64,000 nt of DNA from assembly GCA_035556215.1 (NCBI GenBank), contig DATMFI010000039.1, forward strand, positions 23,057-87,056, in the 5' to 3' direction. This stretch comes from Palsa-892 sp035556215. Its GTDB lineage: Bacteria > Pseudomonadota > Alphaproteobacteria > Rhizobiales > Xanthobacteraceae. Positions 8,111-17,269 of this stretch are shown here, piece after piece (position 1 is the first letter of the stretch; every line of letters starts with the position of its first letter). The position numbers and the translations under genes are program-made. Under the pieces are notes generated by a model. It ran no database searches. It saw only the letters and a list, made by a program, of their open reading frames with translations, and was not told where the DNA came from.

Positions 8111-9682
8111 TTATAATCGCTGGTTAGGCGAAATTTGTGCTTGTGCCGTGGGATTTCCCGGTCGCAACAGATTTCGCATCCAGTTTTTTCCCAACAACAT
8201 CAAGATCAGCGTGGCATACAAAATTGTGCCGAAAATAAGCAGCACGAGCAGCAGGATTTCCTCTCCGAAACGTGAAAGTCCCGTGAAATAAGGCGAAGCG
8301 AACCGCTGGCCTGCATAAAATACGAGCCCCAGCACGAGCCCGATTGCGGCGAGAATCAGCACGCGATTCAAAGTCACCGCCGGTTGCTCGAATCCGCGAC
8401 GATGGGCCGCCCAAATCAGCAACAACAGGTTGAGCCACGCGCCCGCCGCCGTCGCGAGTGCGAGGCCGACCTGCGATAGCGGCCCGGTGAGTACAATCTT
8501 GAGGAGAATATTGACGGCGACGGCCGTGAGCGCCGCCTTTACCGGAGTCGCCGTATCGCCGCGCGCGAGAAACGGCGCAGTGAAGCTGCGCATCAGCATA
8601 AATGGAATGAGCCCGGTCGCGTAAGCCGCGAGCGTCATCGCCGCGGCATGTGCGTCGGCAGCACTAAAAGCACCGCGCATGAACAGCGCGCGCATGACGA
8701 GATCGGGAATGGCGATCGCGCCAGCCGCGAACGGAATGGCGATCAGAAGCGAAAGCTCGATCGCCCTTCCCTGTGAAGCCGCGGCGCCCGGCTCATCGTT
8801 CGCGGCGAGCCGCCGCGACATTTCCGGCAGCAGCACGATGCCGATGGCAATGCCTGCGACACCGATCGGCAATTGATTGATGCGATCGGCGTAATAGAGC
8901 GCCGACAGGGCACCGGCGGGGAGAAACGTCGCGATGATCGTGTCGGCAAACAGCGCGAGCTGCACGCCGCCCGCGCCGACGATCGCGGGGCCGAGTGCTT
9001 TCAGGAAGCGCTTGGTCGGCTCATCGAGTTTCGGCATCCGGAAGCGAAAACCGAAACCGTGCTTTTCGGCGTCGACCGCGACGATCAACACCTCAAGGAA
9101 GCCCGCGATCAGCACCCCCCAAGCCGCCGCGTGACCCGCGGTGGGAAAGAACGGCGTGGCGAGAAGCGCCGTCACCATACTGATGTTCAGAAACACCGGC
9201 GCCGCGGCGGCGCTCGCGAAGCGATGGTTCGCGTTGAGCGTGCCCGAGATCATCGCCAGCATTGCGGTCAGGGCGAGATACGGAAACGTGATGCGCGTGA
9301 ACGACACCGCGAGCCCAAAACGCGCAGGGTCTTCCGAAAGACCCGGCGCCAAGAGCTTCACCATCTCCGGCGTGAAAACCCAGGCGAGCGCAAGCAACGC
9401 AACTTGAATGAGCAGCAGCCCCGTGCCGATCTCGTTGGCGAATTCCCGCGCCTGATCGCTGCCGTCCTGTTCGAGGCGGCGCGCGTAAGCCGGCACGAAG
9501 GCGCTCGCGAACGCGCCTTCGGCGAAAATCGCGCGGAAATGGTTGGGCAAACGGAACGCGACGAGAAACGCGTCGGCAACGGGACCGGCACCGAGGATCG
9601 CGGCCATCACGACGTCACGCACGAAACCGGTAACGCGCGAAACCAGCGTCCAGCCGCCGACGGTGAAGATGTTGCGGATCAT
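8111..9682 (-). CDS. murJ: Lipid II flippase MurJ (MviN)
   Basis: MurJ moves the peptidoglycan precursor lipid II across the inner membrane. The 523-residue protein has about 14 membrane segments, as in E. coli (511). The start MIRNIFTVGGWTLVSRVTGF and the following FRDVVMAAILGAGPVADAFL (family form R-D-x3-A...G-x3-ADAF-x-VAF) are typical, as are RLPNHFRAIFAEGAFASAFV and the arginine-rich loop YYADRINQLPIGVAGIAIG. It is the last gene of a leftward row after the aminotransferase gene (25-base gap). No terminator is seen in the 68 bases before the RND adaptor gene. Confidence 0.95.
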   Translation of the reverse strand: MIRNIFTVGGWTLVSRVTGFVRDVVMAAILGAGPVADAFLVAFRLPNHFRAIFAEGAFASAFVPAYARRLEQDGSDQAREFANEIGTGLLLIQVALLALAWVFTPEMVKLLAPGLSEDPARFGLAVSFTRITFPYLALTAMLAMISGTLNANHRFASAAAAPVFLNISMVTALLATPFFPTAGHAAAWGVLIAGFLEVLIVAVDAEKHGFGFRFRMPKLDEPTKRFLKALGPAIVGAGGVQLALFADTIIATFLPAGALSALYYADRINQLPIGVAGIAIGIVLLPEMSRRLAANDEPGAAASQGRAIELSLLIAIPFAAGAIAIPDLVMRALFMRGAFSAADAHAAAMTLAAYATGLIPFMLMRSFTAPFLARGDTATPVKAALTAVAVNILLKIVLTGPLSQVGLALATAAGAWLNLLLLIWAAHRRGFEQPAVTLNRVLILAAIGLVLGLVFYAGQRFASPYFTGLSRFGEEILLLVLLIFGTILYATLILMLLGKNWMRNLLRPGNPTAQAQISPNQRL

Positions 9683-9707
9683 GCGGCCGCTCCGAAGCGG
9701 CGCAGGC

Positions 9708-10874
9708 TCAAGCGGTCAGATGCCGCTTCACCGCTTCGCAAATGCGGTCCTGCGTCGGCTCGTCGAGATAGGCGTGCATCGGCAGCGAGATCACCTCGTG
9801 CGAAAGCTTCTCGGTGACCGGCAAGCCGCCTTCGGCTTGCGGGAACCGCTTGTAGGCCTCGTGCTGATGCGGCGGCTTTGCATAATAGATCGCGGTCGGA
9901 ATGCCCTCGGCCTTCAGCGCCGCGGCAAGGCCGTCGCGCCGGCCGGGTTGCAGCCGAATCGTGTATTGCGCCCATACCGAAGTGTAGCCTTCCGGCACGC
10001 GCGGGACGATGGCGTACTGGCCGAGCTTCTCGGCATAGCGTGCCGCCGCTTTATTGCGGGCAACGATTTCCGCCGGGAAAATCTTGAGTTTTTCGATCAG
10101 GACCGCGGCCTGAATGGTATCCAGCCGCCCGGTGATGCCGATATGGGAGAACTCAGGCTTGCCGGGAAGCTGGCCGTGGACGCGCAGGCCCCGGATCGTT
10201 TCGGCAAGCTGGTCGTCATTGGTGAAGACCGCGCCGCCGTCGCCATAGCAGCCGAGCGGCTTTGCCGGAAAGAAGCTCGTCGCCGCCGCGAGGCCAATGC
10301 CGCCGATCTTCCTGCTCTTGTAGACGCCGCCAAAGCCTTGCGCCGCATCGTCGAGCACGAAGAGATTGTTTTCCGCCGCGACCGCCGCGATTGCATCGTG
10401 ATCGGCCGGCAGACCAAAGAGATCGACCGGGATCACCGCCTTCGGCTTGAGGCCGAGCTTCTTCGCGGCCGCGATTGCCTTCTTCAGGCTCGCGACATCC
10501 ATGTTGAACGTATGCTCGTCGATATCGACGAAGACCGGCGTGCCGCCGACGAGCGCCACCGTCTCGCAGGTCGCGGCGAAGGTGAACGACGGGCAGAACA
10601 CCGCATCGCCCTGCCCGATGCCCTTGGCGAGCAGCACCAGCATCAGCGCGTCGGTGCCGCTCGCGCAGCTGATCGTATGTTTCACGCCGGCGAAGTTTGA
10701 GAGCTGCGCTTCGAGCTCGCGTACTTCCGGCCCGAGGATGAACTGGCAGTGATTGAGAACTTTTGCGACGGCGTCGTCGATGGCCTTGCCGAGATGCTTG
10801 CGCTGGCCGGCGACGTCGATGAAGGGAATCGGCTGCACGTTATTGCTTACTCCGGGACGGACAGGCTGGTTCAT
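9708..10874 (-). CDS. DegT/DnrJ/EryC1/StrS-type nucleotide-sugar aminotransferase
   Basis: A PLP enzyme of 388 residues that transaminates keto-sugars attached to a nucleotide, for surface polysaccharides. The PLP lysine is K205 in SFFPAKPLGCYGDGGA; DDAAQGFGG at 175-183 holds the aspartate that pairs with the PLP nitrogen. The ATG at 10874 (MNQPVRPGVS) is chosen over 10952, whose extra 26 residues are basic and run into the neighbouring gene. The Gfo/Idh/MocA oxidoreductase gene ends 20 bases upstream on the same strand. This oxidoreductase-plus-aminotransferase pairing is that of the WbpB/WbpE (WlbA/WlbC) route to 3-amino-3-deoxy uronic sugars, but no acetyltransferase partner is present, so the exact sugar is open. 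Confidence 0.88.
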   Translation of the reverse strand: MNQPVRPGVSNNVQPIPFIDVAGQRKHLGKAIDDAVAKVLNHCQFILGPEVRELEAQLSNFAGVKHTISCASGTDALMLVLLAKGIGQGDAVFCPSFTFAATCETVALVGGTPVFVDIDEHTFNMDVASLKKAIAAAKKLGLKPKAVIPVDLFGLPADHDAIAAVAAENNLFVLDDAAQGFGGVYKSRKIGGIGLAAATSFFPAKPLGCYGDGGAVFTNDDQLAETIRGLRVHGQLPGKPEFSHIGITGRLDTIQAAVLIEKLKIFPAEIVARNKAAARYAEKLGQYAIVPRVPEGYTSVWAQYTIRLQPGRRDGLAAALKAEGIPTAIYYAKPPHQHEAYKRFPQAEGGLPVTEKLSHEVISLPMHAYLDEPTQDRICEAVKRHLTA

Positions 10875-10894
10875 CTCGTTCTCTGATGTGAGGT

Positions 10895-11857
10895 TCAGCT
10901 TGCGACGGCGCGCGGGCCGCGCTTGGGCATCGACGAATTGCCTTCGAGGCACTGGATCGCGATCTCAAGGCTTGCGACGCCCTCTTCGCCGCCGATCAGC
11001 GGCTTTTCGTCGCCACGGATCGACTGAATGAAGTGCAGAAGCTCTGCGCGGAGCGGCTCGGCGTGCCCCACCGAAAGATGGCGCATCGAATAGCTGCCAT
11101 CCGGCTGGAAGCCGTAGCACTCGGTGACCTGCCGCGTCAGCAAGTCGCCGATGACATATTTATTGCGCGTCGCGACATGCACATTGCGCGCCTTGAACGG
11201 CGTCAGCCAGTTGGTGTTGATGTGCGCGAGCACGCCCGACGCCGTACGGAACTGCAGGAGCGCGATGTCCTCGCGCTGCGCGATGGCGCGCGTGAGCTGC
11301 GGCTGCACCTCGGTGATTTCGGATTCGGTAAACCAGCGGATGAGGTCAATGTCGTGAACCGCAAGATCGATGACGACGCCGACATTCGACATGCGCGGCG
11401 GGAACGGGCCGACGCGCGTGATGCCGATCGAAAGAATTTCCTGATCCGAGATCGCCTGCTTGATCGCCTGCACTGTCGGATTGAAACGCTCGACATGACC
11501 GACCATCAGCTTGACGCCCTTGCGGCGCGCGGCGGCGACGATCTCGCGGCCTTCCGCAACCGTTGGCGCGATCGGTTTTTCGACCAGCAAATGCGTGCCC
11601 GCTTCGATGCAATCGAGCGCGACCTGGTGATGAAGATGCGTGGGGGCAGCGACGATCACGGCATCGAGCCCGAGGGCCAGGAGCGATTTGTGATCGGAAA
11701 CCGTCGCGCAGCCGACGGCGCCCGCGATATGCTTGGCATGGTCGGTATCGGGATCGGCAATCGCCACAAGTTCGATGCCGGGCAATTCGGCCAGCACGCG
11801 TGCATGGTTCGAACCCATGACGCCGACGCCGACGATGCCAAAACGAAGATCAGACAT
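10895..11857 (-). CDS. Gfo/Idh/MocA-family NAD(P)-dependent oxidoreductase
   Basis: A 320-residue dehydrogenase with an N-terminal Rossmann fold (FGIVGVGVMGSNHARVL from residue 5) and the family lysine in LLVEKPIA near residue 95; VVIDLAVHDIDLIRW supplies the conserved Asp and His of the active site. The start at 11857 (MSDLRFG) is set by the Rossmann strand that follows; the longer frame adds only seven residues. It probably oxidises a nucleotide sugar at C3 to give the keto-sugar for the aminotransferase encoded immediately downstream. The gene is divergent from the glycosyltransferase gene, with about 200 bases between that should hold both promoters. Confidence 0.85.
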   Translation of the reverse strand: MSDLRFGIVGVGVMGSNHARVLAELPGIELVAIADPDTDHAKHIAGAVGCATVSDHKSLLALGLDAVIVAAPTHLHHQVALDCIEAGTHLLVEKPIAPTVAEGREIVAAARRKGVKLMVGHVERFNPTVQAIKQAISDQEILSIGITRVGPFPPRMSNVGVVIDLAVHDIDLIRWFTESEITEVQPQLTRAIAQREDIALLQFRTASGVLAHINTNWLTPFKARNVHVATRNKYVIGDLLTRQVTECYGFQPDGSYSMRHLSVGHAEPLRAELLHFIQSIRGDEKPLIGGEEGVASLEIAIQCLEGNSSMPKRGPRAVAS

Positions 11858-12065
11858 TAAGAACGCCCCCTTGGCCAACGGCCAACTTCTTCAATTTCCT
11901 AAGCTTTGGCTACGGAGTATCATGCGACATAATGCCGAGCGATAGCGCTTGCGGCTAATCCCTTCACAATTCATAACAAATGGTTGCAAAGCCGCGGCAA
12001 GAATGTTTACTGCCACGGGCATTTCCCGAAATTCCTTTTCGACGACGCATCTTTCTCGCTGCAAA

Positions 12066-13214
12066 ATGGCCCTAGAGATGCCGCCTGCACGTCTACGCGC
12101 AAAGGATGACCGGCATCCGCTTGTCGATATTCTCTTGCCCGTGCGCAACGGCGCCCCCTTTCTCGCGCAAGCGATCGAAAGCATTCAGGCCCAGACCGTC
12201 ACTTCGTGGCGCCTTCTTGTGCTCGATGACGGCTCGACCGATAGGACCGCGCAAATTGCGAAACGCTACGCTGCGCAAGATGGCCGCATCCGCGTCGTGC
12301 AATATCCCGCGCGCGGCTTGATCGACACACTGAACGCCGGCCTCAAACTATGCCGCGCTCCGTTCGTGGCGCGCCAGGATGCCGATGATATCTCCTTTCC
12401 CGACCGGCTGGCCTGCGAAATCGAATATTTCGAGCAGCACCCCGAATGCATCGCGGTTTCGGGTGGCGGCATCACGATCAACGAAGCCGGCAAGCCGCAG
12501 GGTGGAGCGTGGTTTAATAATCCGGAGTGGGCCGATCCGTTCTGGATTCCGGCGCGCGAGCCCTATCTCTCGCATCCGTTCCTCATGGTACGGCGCAAAA
12601 TTCTGCAACGTCTGCGCTATCGCAATTTCTTTATTTGCGAAGATGCCGATCTTTGCTGGCGGCTGGAAGAGGCCGGAAAAATTCACAGCATTCGAAAGCC
12701 GTTCGGCTATTACCGCGTGTCGAATAAATCGGTCTCGACGCGGCGTGCGGTCGATACGCGAATTCAAGCGATCGCATCACAGCTCGCTGCGATCGCCGCG
12801 CAGCGCCGCCGCACGAAACGCGGCGATATTCATCCGGAACGGCAGCTTTACGAAAAAATGGTGAAGGCAAACAGGTTCGAAGCCATCCTCGAGCTTTTCC
12901 GCGACAAGTTGAGCGCCAGTGAGTTCGAATATCTGCGCGTAGCCAGCATTATCAAATTTATCGAGATCGCGACTTATCGGCTTTCCAAAGTCAGCCCGCG
13001 CGAAGCGCTTCTCGCCTATCGCGAGTTACGGGCAATCTCGCGAAAAAACTGGAGCGGCCGGGATTCGATCTATTACTATTGCCGTCGCGCCCACATTCAC
13101 CTGCTGCTAAGAGGCAACTATCAGGCGGCAAGGAAACTCGCACCCGGCATCCGGGGGTGGCTGATCGTCGCGTTCCGTCAGTCGTGGCTGCTGCCGCTCC
13201 TGCCCAAGCAATAG
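12066..13214 (+). CDS. Glycosyltransferase family 2
   Basis: A GT-A-fold glycosyltransferase (382 residues from this start) that adds a sugar from a nucleotide donor, probably to a surface glycan on the inner face of the membrane. The nucleotide-binding start is VDILLPVRNGAPFLAQAIES, followed by LVLDDGSTDRTAQIAKRYA and the DxD-like ARQDADDISFPDRL; CEDADLCWRLEEAGK is the typical acceptor-side segment. The start is uncertain: the frame is open back to a TTG at 11949, with ATGs at 12003, 12066 and 12078. The ~140 C-terminal residues are helical and of no recognised domain. It ends 2 bases before the convergent transaldolase stop. Confidence 0.82.
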   Translation: MALEMPPARLRAKDDRHPLVDILLPVRNGAPFLAQAIESIQAQTVTSWRLLVLDDGSTDRTAQIAKRYAAQDGRIRVVQYPARGLIDTLNAGLKLCRAPFVARQDADDISFPDRLACEIEYFEQHPECIAVSGGGITINEAGKPQGGAWFNNPEWADPFWIPAREPYLSHPFLMVRRKILQRLRYRNFFICEDADLCWRLEEAGKIHSIRKPFGYYRVSNKSVSTRRAVDTRIQAIASQLAAIAAQRRRTKRGDIHPERQLYEKMVKANRFEAILELFRDKLSASEFEYLRVASIIKFIEIATYRLSKVSPREALLAYRELRAISRKNWSGRDSIYYYCRRAHIHLLLRGNYQAARKLAPGIRGWLIVAFRQSWLLPLLPKQ

Positions 13215-13216
13215 AA

Positions 13217-13972
13217 TTATTCCGCCGCCGTCCGCCGCACCTTGCCGGTATCCAGCGTCAAACCGGCCGCAAGCGTGTCCGCGCAGAACGCCTTGACGCC
13301 GTCGAGCGCGAGATCCTCAGCGGTCTTTGTGCCAAGCGCGGGAAGTTTTTTCAGAATATCGGCGGGCGCGGTGATGATGTGGCAGCCCATGCGGTCCGCT
13401 TCGATCACGTTCCAGACTTCGCGCGTCGAAGCCCAGATGACCTCGACCTGCTTCGTCGCGCGCGCTTCGCGCACCGCCGTCTCGACGAGCGGCACGTAGT
13501 CGATTCCCAAATCGGCAAGCCGGCCGGCGAATACCGAGACGATGCCGCCCGGCCCCTGCGACAACGCGAGCGTCGCCTTCTTCGCCTGATCGATCGTTGT
13601 CACCACCGTGACATTGATCTTGACGCCCTCACCCGAGAGTTTGCGGATCGCGTCGGTCAGCATCTCGCCCCTGGAGTTGATGATCGGCAGCTTCACATAG
13701 ACGTTCTGGCCCCACTTCGTGATAAGGCGGGCTTCCGCGATCATCTGCTCGATGTCGTCGGAGATCACTTCAAAGGAAATGTGTTTGTCGGGAACCGCCG
13801 CCACCAGCTCGCGGGCATAGGACTCGTAGTCCTTCACCCCTGCCTTCTTCAGCAGCGACGGATTGGTGGTGAAACCCGCGATATGCTTCTGCTTCGCCAT
13901 TTCGACGATCTGGGCCTTGTCGGCGCCATCGGTGAACAGCTTGATTTTGAGCGAAGCGAGCGTCACGGCCAT
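13217..13972 (-). CDS. Transaldolase-family protein (class I aldolase)
   Basis: A ~251-residue class I aldolase of the transaldolase/fructose-6-phosphate aldolase family. It carries LFTDGADKAQI..GFTTNPSLL at the start and the Schiff-base lysine in NVYVKLPII, with VTTIDQAKKATLALSQG and VSVFAGRLADLGID further on. The start at 13972 is preferred: the message has GGAG six bases before that ATG, whereas the upstream in-frame ATG at 13978 abuts it. Transaldolases interconvert sedoheptulose 7-phosphate, the substrate of GmhA, which is encoded 2.6 kb away in the heptose genes; this supply role is inference. Length lies between TalB (317) and FSA (220). Confidence 0.85.
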   Translation of the reverse strand: MAVTLASLKIKLFTDGADKAQIVEMAKQKHIAGFTTNPSLLKKAGVKDYESYARELVAAVPDKHISFEVISDDIEQMIAEARLITKWGQNVYVKLPIINSRGEMLTDAIRKLSGEGVKINVTVVTTIDQAKKATLALSQGPGGIVSVFAGRLADLGIDYVPLVETAVREARATKQVEVIWASTREVWNVIEADRMGCHIITAPADILKKLPALGTKTAEDLALDGVKAFCADTLAAGLTLDTGKVRRTAAE

Positions 13973-14063
13973 GGCCATCTCCAGCGAAAACGATGTCGGC
14001 TTGCATCTTAGCCGATAACGGGGCTATTCGGGCGCGCGGCCTCCGTCAAGTCCGGCACGGGTT

Positions 14064-15011
14064 ATGACCGAAATCCTCTTTATCAAGACCTCCTCGATGG
14101 GCGATGTGCTCCACCACATGCCGGCGGTGACCGAGGCGAAACGGCATTTTCCGGACGCCCGCATTACCTGGGTCGTCGACGAAATGTATGCGCCGCTCGC
14201 CGCGCTCCACCCGGCGGTCGACGAGATCATCACGATTGCGCAGCGGCGCTGGAGGAAGCAGCTTTTTGCCGCGCGCTCCTGGCGCGAGTTTCGTGAAGCA
14301 GTGCGCAAACTGCGTGCACGCAACTACGACAAGATCATCGACACGCAGGGACTCGTCCGCACAGGACTAATGGGCCGGCTCGCCCACGGCGAACATCACG
14401 GCTACGACCGCGACAGCATTCGCGAACCATTCGCGGCTCGCTTTTATGACGTGAACCACAAGGTGAGCTGGGACCTCCACGTCATTGCGCGCAATCGCAC
14501 GCTCACCGCGCGCGCGCTCGGATATGAAGTGCAAGGCGAGCCGGATTACGGATTCGACCGCGCAAAAATTCAGCCGAGCCGAAGCGGCAACTACGCGATC
14601 ATTTTCCACGCCACCGCCAAGACCAAGAAAGAATGGCCGGAGGAACGCTGGATCGAAGTTGGCCGCGAGCTTGCCAAGCGCGGGCTGGAAGTCGTGCTGC
14701 CGTGGGGCAACGATATCGAACATGCACGGAGCGAACGCATCGCTGCTCAAATCCCGAACGCGGTCGTTCCCGATCGCGTTCCCATTCTCGATGTAGCGAA
14801 ACTGATTGCGGGCGCGAAAGTCGTCTGCGGCGTCGATACAGGCTTTCTGCATATTGCCGCTGCGCTCGGCGTCCCGGTCGTCGCCGTCTTCACGATCACG
14901 AAGTCGCATACCGCAAGCCCGGTCGGGCCGGGGCCGGTCGAGATGATTGGTGCTGCAAATGGCTTGCCGGAAACGCGCGACGTGATTGCAGCAATCGATA
15001 GAATTATTTAA
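14064..15011 (+). CDS. waaC: Lipopolysaccharide heptosyltransferase I
   Basis: WaaC (RfaC) transfers the first L-glycero-D-manno-heptose from ADP-heptose to Kdo of lipid A at the cytoplasmic face of the inner membrane. The 315 residues (E. coli 319) show the GT9 start ILFIKTSSMGDVLHHMPAV, the nucleotide-site segment HATAKTKKEWPEERWIEVG and the C-terminal VVCGVDTGFLHIAAALGVP. It runs opposite to the other core genes and its stop overlaps the waaF stop by 8 bases (15004-15011), an antisense overlap that could let the two transcripts affect each other. Confidence 0.93.
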   Translation: MTEILFIKTSSMGDVLHHMPAVTEAKRHFPDARITWVVDEMYAPLAALHPAVDEIITIAQRRWRKQLFAARSWREFREAVRKLRARNYDKIIDTQGLVRTGLMGRLAHGEHHGYDRDSIREPFAARFYDVNHKVSWDLHVIARNRTLTARALGYEVQGEPDYGFDRAKIQPSRSGNYAIIFHATAKTKKEWPEERWIEVGRELAKRGLEVVLPWGNDIEHARSERIAAQIPNAVVPDRVPILDVAKLIAGAKVVCGVDTGFLHIAAALGVPVVAVFTITKSHTASPVGPGPVEMIGAANGLPETRDVIAAIDRII

Positions 15012-16008
15012 GCGCCTGCATCGTCGCGGCAAACACTTCGTCGAGCGGAATATCCTCGGTCGTCCGGTTCTTCACGTTGTTGTCGCCCGGATCGCGCCAC
15101 GGCGCTTCGATAATCGCCGAGATCGGATTGAGCGGCGCCCAGTGCCACGGGCTTGTCGGTCCGAACAGACCGACCGTCGGCGTGCCGATCGCCGCCGCGA
15201 CATGCATCAAACCGGAATCGTTCGACACAGCGGCATCGGCTGCGGCAAGTTGCAAGATGCCGTTCCGCAGATCATTACTGGTGAGATCGCGCGCAAAACG
15301 CCCGTTCGCCGAAATCTGTTCGGCATATTGCTTCTCGCCCAGCCCGCCGACGACCCACACATCGTAGCCTTCAGCGGTCAGCTTTTTCGCCAGCTCTGCG
15401 TAGCGCAATTCCGGCCAGCGCTTGCCGGGCCCGACCGCACCGGGGCAAAGCGCCACGACCCTGCGCCCACTCTCTTTAAGCCCAACCCGCGCGCGCCACG
15501 CCTCGATCTCATCCTTCGGTACGACGACCTCGGGAAGCGGCCAGTCCTTCGGCAGCTTCGCACCTCTTGGCAGTGCGAGCGCCGCGCATTGATCTACCAT
15601 GCGCGGCAGCTTTTTTTCGCCATAACGTACATCGGTCAGCACGCCGTAACGCATCTCACCGACGAAGCCGACGCGCTCGGGAATGCCGGCAAGATACGAC
15701 GGCAGAGCCGCCTTCCATTTGCGAGACATGATGAGCGAGGTGCCGTAGTGCTCGGGCTTCAGCTTTTCGGCCAGCGCGGCATTTTCGGCATAGGCGAGCT
15801 TGCGCCGCGGGATATCGTGCACGATCGCCTTGCGCACGCCCGGCATGTAGTCGGCGAGCGGTGCGCACAGCGTGGAGCTGACAATATCGATCGGCCGGTG
15901 CGGAAAGCGCTCCTTCAGCACTTTTACCACCGAGTGGCAGCGCACAAAATCGCCGATCCAGAGGTAGGGCACCAGCAGGATCGGCCGCTCGTCGTGAAGC
16001 TGGCTCAT
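15004..16008 (-). CDS. waaF: Lipopolysaccharide heptosyltransferase II (GT9)
   Basis: WaaF (RfaF) adds the second heptose to the inner core. The protein is 334 residues, with the GT9 start ILLVPYLWIGDFVRCHSVV, the GPGKRWPELRYAELAKKL segment and NDSGLMHVAAAIGTPTVG near residue 255, then LFGPTSPWHWAPLNP. The start at 16008 (MSQLHDERP) is chosen because its ATG overlaps the gmhB stop as ATGA, pointing to translational coupling; the open frame upstream to 16182 is the shadow of gmhB. Assignment as WaaF rather than another GT9 rests on its link to waaC and the ADP-heptose genes. Confidence 0.9.
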   Translation of the reverse strand: MSQLHDERPILLVPYLWIGDFVRCHSVVKVLKERFPHRPIDIVSSTLCAPLADYMPGVRKAIVHDIPRRKLAYAENAALAEKLKPEHYGTSLIMSRKWKAALPSYLAGIPERVGFVGEMRYGVLTDVRYGEKKLPRMVDQCAALALPRGAKLPKDWPLPEVVVPKDEIEAWRARVGLKESGRRVVALCPGAVGPGKRWPELRYAELAKKLTAEGYDVWVVGGLGEKQYAEQISANGRFARDLTSNDLRNGILQLAAADAAVSNDSGLMHVAAAIGTPTVGLFGPTSPWHWAPLNPISAIIEAPWRDPGDNNVKNRTTEDIPLDEVFAATMQALK

Positions 16009-16526
16009 TTGACGCCCGGAATATTGGCGCGCACGAAGTCGAGAAGATTGCCGCCGCTGAACAGAAGCGGCGTCACGCCTGCGCCGCGCGCCGCCTGCAT
16101 GTCGGAATCCTTGTCGCCGATCAGAAAACTTTTCTCGATCGTGACCGGCCAGAATTTCATCAGGTCTTCGAGCATCCCGCAACCCGGCTTGCGCCAGTCC
16201 GAGATGCGGCGGAAATGCCGGATCGTGCCTTCGGGATGAAACGGACAGTGCCGCCAGTCATCGATATGCGCGCCGGCCTTTTTGAGTTCTTCGGCCATGT
16301 AGTCGTGCAGCGCCTGCATATCGTCTTCGGTATAAAGACCGCGTGCGATACCCGACTGATTGGTGGCGACGAACGCATAGTAGCCCGCGCCGTTCACCGC
16401 CCTCACCGCGTCGATAGCACCCGCGATCCACTCGAAATTCGAAAGGTTCGAGACGTAACCGTGATCGACGTTCAAGACGCCGTCGCGGTCGAAAAAAACG
16501 GCGGGACGTTCCGGTCGTTCGGTCAT
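16005..16526 (-). CDS. gmhB: D-glycero-D-manno-heptose 1,7-bisphosphate 7-phosphatase
   Basis: GmhB removes the 7-phosphate from heptose bisphosphate in ADP-heptose synthesis. It is a HAD-IIIA phosphatase of 173 residues: nucleophile and acid Asp13/Asp15 in FFDRDGVLN, the ATNQSGIARG loop, and KSFLIGDKDSDMQAARGAG with the metal aspartates. In E. coli GmhB a zinc is held by C-x-H and a later C-x-C. Here CPFH is kept but the second pair is replaced (ISDWRKP where E. coli has VCDCRKP), with a lone Cys four residues after the RKP proline-lysine segment. Its stop overlaps the waaF start (ATGA) and gmhA lies 9 bases upstream, so gmhA-gmhB-waaF form one operon. Confidence 0.92.
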   Translation of the reverse strand: MTERPERPAVFFDRDGVLNVDHGYVSNLSNFEWIAGAIDAVRAVNGAGYYAFVATNQSGIARGLYTEDDMQALHDYMAEELKKAGAHIDDWRHCPFHPEGTIRHFRRISDWRKPGCGMLEDLMKFWPVTIEKSFLIGDKDSDMQAARGAGVTPLLFSGGNLLDFVRANIPGVK

Positions 16527-16535
16527 TGGAGATGC

Positions 16536-17117
16536 TTACTTGGCAAGCTCGCGCTCGACCATGCCACAGATGATATGCGCGGCCGTAATATGAATCTGCT
16601 GGATGATTGGCGTCTTGTCGGAAGGCGCGCGCAGCATGAGATTGCAATGCGCGGCCATCGGCCCGTCCTTCGCGCCGCCGAAACCGACCGTGAAGAGGCC
16701 GAGCTTCTTTGCCGTTTCCAGTGCGCGCACGATATTCGGTGACTTACCCGAGGTCGAAATCGCGATCAGGACGTCGCCGATTTTCCCCAGCGCCTGCACC
16801 TGCCGCTCGAACACATAATCGAAACCATAGTCATTGCCGATTGCCGTCAGCGCCGAGGTGTCGGTAGTGAGCGCGATTGCCGCGAGCGGCAGCCGGTCGC
16901 CCTCATAGCGACCGACGAACTCGGCCGCGATATGTTGGGCGTCGGCGGCGCTGCCGCCGTTGCCGCATAAAAGCACCTTGCCGCCGTCCATCAGCGAGGC
17001 CGTGATGGCTTCGGCGATCTTGCCGATCGAAAACAGGAATTCCGCGTCCGCTTCGGCGCGCACGAGGGCCTCCCGCGAGGCGGCGAGATGCTGCTGGGCG
17101 TATTCGGTAGCGCTCAT
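16536..17117 (-). CDS. gmhA: Phosphoheptose isomerase
   Basis: GmhA (sedoheptulose 7-phosphate isomerase) converts sedoheptulose 7-phosphate to D-glycero-D-manno-heptose 7-phosphate, the first step to ADP-heptose. The 193 residues (E. coli 192) form a SIS domain with GNGGSAADAQHIAAEFVGRY, the phosphate-binding ISTSGKSPNIVRALETAK, and the C-terminal IQQIHITAAHIICGMVE that carries the catalytic histidine. It is the first gene of the gmhA-gmhB-waaF operon and is divergent from hldD, with 152 bases between the starts that should hold both promoters. Confidence 0.95.
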   Translation of the reverse strand: MSATEYAQQHLAASREALVRAEADAEFLFSIGKIAEAITASLMDGGKVLLCGNGGSAADAQHIAAEFVGRYEGDRLPLAAIALTTDTSALTAIGNDYGFDYVFERQVQALGKIGDVLIAISTSGKSPNIVRALETAKKLGLFTVGFGGAKDGPMAAHCNLMLRAPSDKTPIIQQIHITAAHIICGMVERELAK

Positions 17118-17269
17118 ATGTTTCGGGTAGCACCCGGTATTAAGAGTGTCCAGACAGCGCCACCGGCGCGAAAATCGAAATACGGTGCTCTCTTAAGCAA
17201 CCGATCAGAGCGCCGTTGCGCGCGGCGGTTTCCTGCGGCAAACCAGTGGCAAACGAGCGGACACTCAGC

